DNA of 14,178 nucleotides from an uncultured Bacilli bacterium (GTDB lineage: Bacteria; Bacillota_I; Bacilli_A; RF39; UBA660): assembly GCA_944372275.1 (NCBI GenBank), contig CALVYO010000027.1:1-14178 (forward strand). The letters run 5' to 3'. The translations under genes and the position numbers were made by a program. The notes beneath the pieces are model-generated. The model had not been told where the DNA came from. It saw only the letters and a list, made by a program, of their open reading frames with translations, and searched no databases. Within the stretch, counting starts at the first letter, position 1, and every line of letters starts with the position of its first letter. This document shows, piece by piece, positions 14,096 to 14,178 of this stretch.

Positions 14096-14101
14096 TATGT
14101 T
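14076..14101 (+). repeat. Perfect hairpin at the transposase stop codon
   Basis: Arms AACATATCAAT (14076-14086) and ATTGATATGTT (14091-14101), 11 bp, loop TTAG. No T run follows, so it is not a standard terminator. It could aid termination, stabilise the mRNA end or act as a site for the transposase. The stop TGA (14093-14095) lies in the 3' arm. Confidence 0.6.
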
Positions 14102-14112
14102 AACTATGCTCT

Positions 14113-14142
14113 TTGACAATTTTATATATTAATTTTTATAAT
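14113..14142 (+). promoter_or_regulatory. Outward-facing promoter at the IS right end
   Basis: TTGACA (14113-14118), 18 nt, TATAAT (14137-14142): both hexamers are perfect sigma-A matches. It lies between the transposase stop and the right inverted repeat and points out of the element, so it would transcribe whatever lies to the right of the insertion. Confidence 0.65.
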
Positions 14143-14152
14143 TATTAAATAA

Positions 14153-14178
14153 ATTTACACACTATACTTGACAAGCTC
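14153..14178 (-). repeat. Right terminal inverted repeat of the IS
   Basis: Partner of 11995-12022, ending CTC at the last base of the window. It contains an outward TTGACA (14168-14173) placed so that it could act as a -35 for a -10 in the flanking DNA. Confidence 0.6.

Larger units (their letters stand above)
11995..14178 (+). mobile_element. IS256-family insertion sequence with two genes
   Basis: Element of about 2.18 kb bounded by imperfect inverted repeats (11995-12022 and 14153-14178). They share TAGTGTGTAAAT as an exact 12-base inner core and tips GAG/CTC. It holds a catalytically altered transposase homologue (12072-12842) and a full IS256-type transposase (12854-14095), 11 nt apart. 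It is longer than the usual roughly 1.3-1.5 kb because of the extra gene. No inverted repeat lies between the two genes, so this is one element, not two in tandem. The 8-9 bp target duplication typical of the family cannot be tested because the right flank lies outside the window. Confidence 0.75.

Noticed and set aside
1..14178. UGA as a tryptophan codon (Mycoplasma-type code)
   Set aside because: UGA ends the 93-residue phage-type gene and the transposase at family-typical lengths, and Trp residues are read from UGG.
1..14178. tRNA, rRNA or CRISPR array
   Set aside because: No GC-richer structured stretch, cloverleaf pattern or regularly spaced repeats seen; the gaps are too short and are filled by promoters and terminators.

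Overview
The window is very AT-rich (by eye roughly a quarter to 30% G+C, not computed). It uses the standard bacterial code: UGA is a stop in two genes and Trp is UGG. Strong GGAGG-type ribosome sites, a SpoIIGA/sigma-E pair and a tiny YjcZ-like spore membrane protein point to an endospore-forming, low-GC member of the Bacillota. The best guess is an uncultured gut lineage of class Bacilli near the Erysipelotrichia/Mollicutes boundary; the lineage is inference.

Layout. Minus strand, 1-3793: topA (running off the left edge), sigE, spoIIGA and an FtsW/SpoVE-type SEDS glycosyltransferase. SpoIIGA and sigma E form a compact two-gene operon with the sigE ATG directly after the spoIIGA stop. Plus strand, 3923-4720: a 60-residue Gly/Tyr-rich membrane protein, then peptide deformylase. 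Minus strand, 4732-11346: pyrG on its own promoter, then one operon read as tcdA, an unknown gene, a type IV pseudopilin with Ig-like domains, and smc. Plus strand, 11457-12024: a two-gene phage-type lysis cassette (accessory membrane protein plus holin-like protein). Plus strand, about 11995-14178: an IS256-family insertion sequence with two genes.

The housekeeping part covers DNA topology and segregation (TopA, SMC), CTP synthesis (PyrG), protein N-terminal maturation (Def), tRNA modification (TcdA) and septal or spore peptidoglycan (FtsW). Sporulation is represented by the sigma-E switch. No gene-free stretch exceeds about 100 bases; the gaps hold promoters and terminators. No tRNA, rRNA or CRISPR array was seen.

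The most interesting region is the right end. The insertion sequence carries, ahead of a normal DDE transposase (D174, D241, E347), a separate intact 256-residue protein. This is a shortened homologue of the transposase catalytic domain that has lost the first Asp, the Glu and the DNA-binding N-terminus. Its left inverted repeat doubles as a terminator hairpin. Its right end carries a near-consensus outward promoter. The element has inserted at the 3' end of the holin-like gene and supplies that gene's last nine codons and its stop.

Other points are a probable ACG start codon for spoIIGA, a spoIIG promoter with unusually long spacing, and intrinsic terminators that consistently overlap the stop codon of the gene they end.
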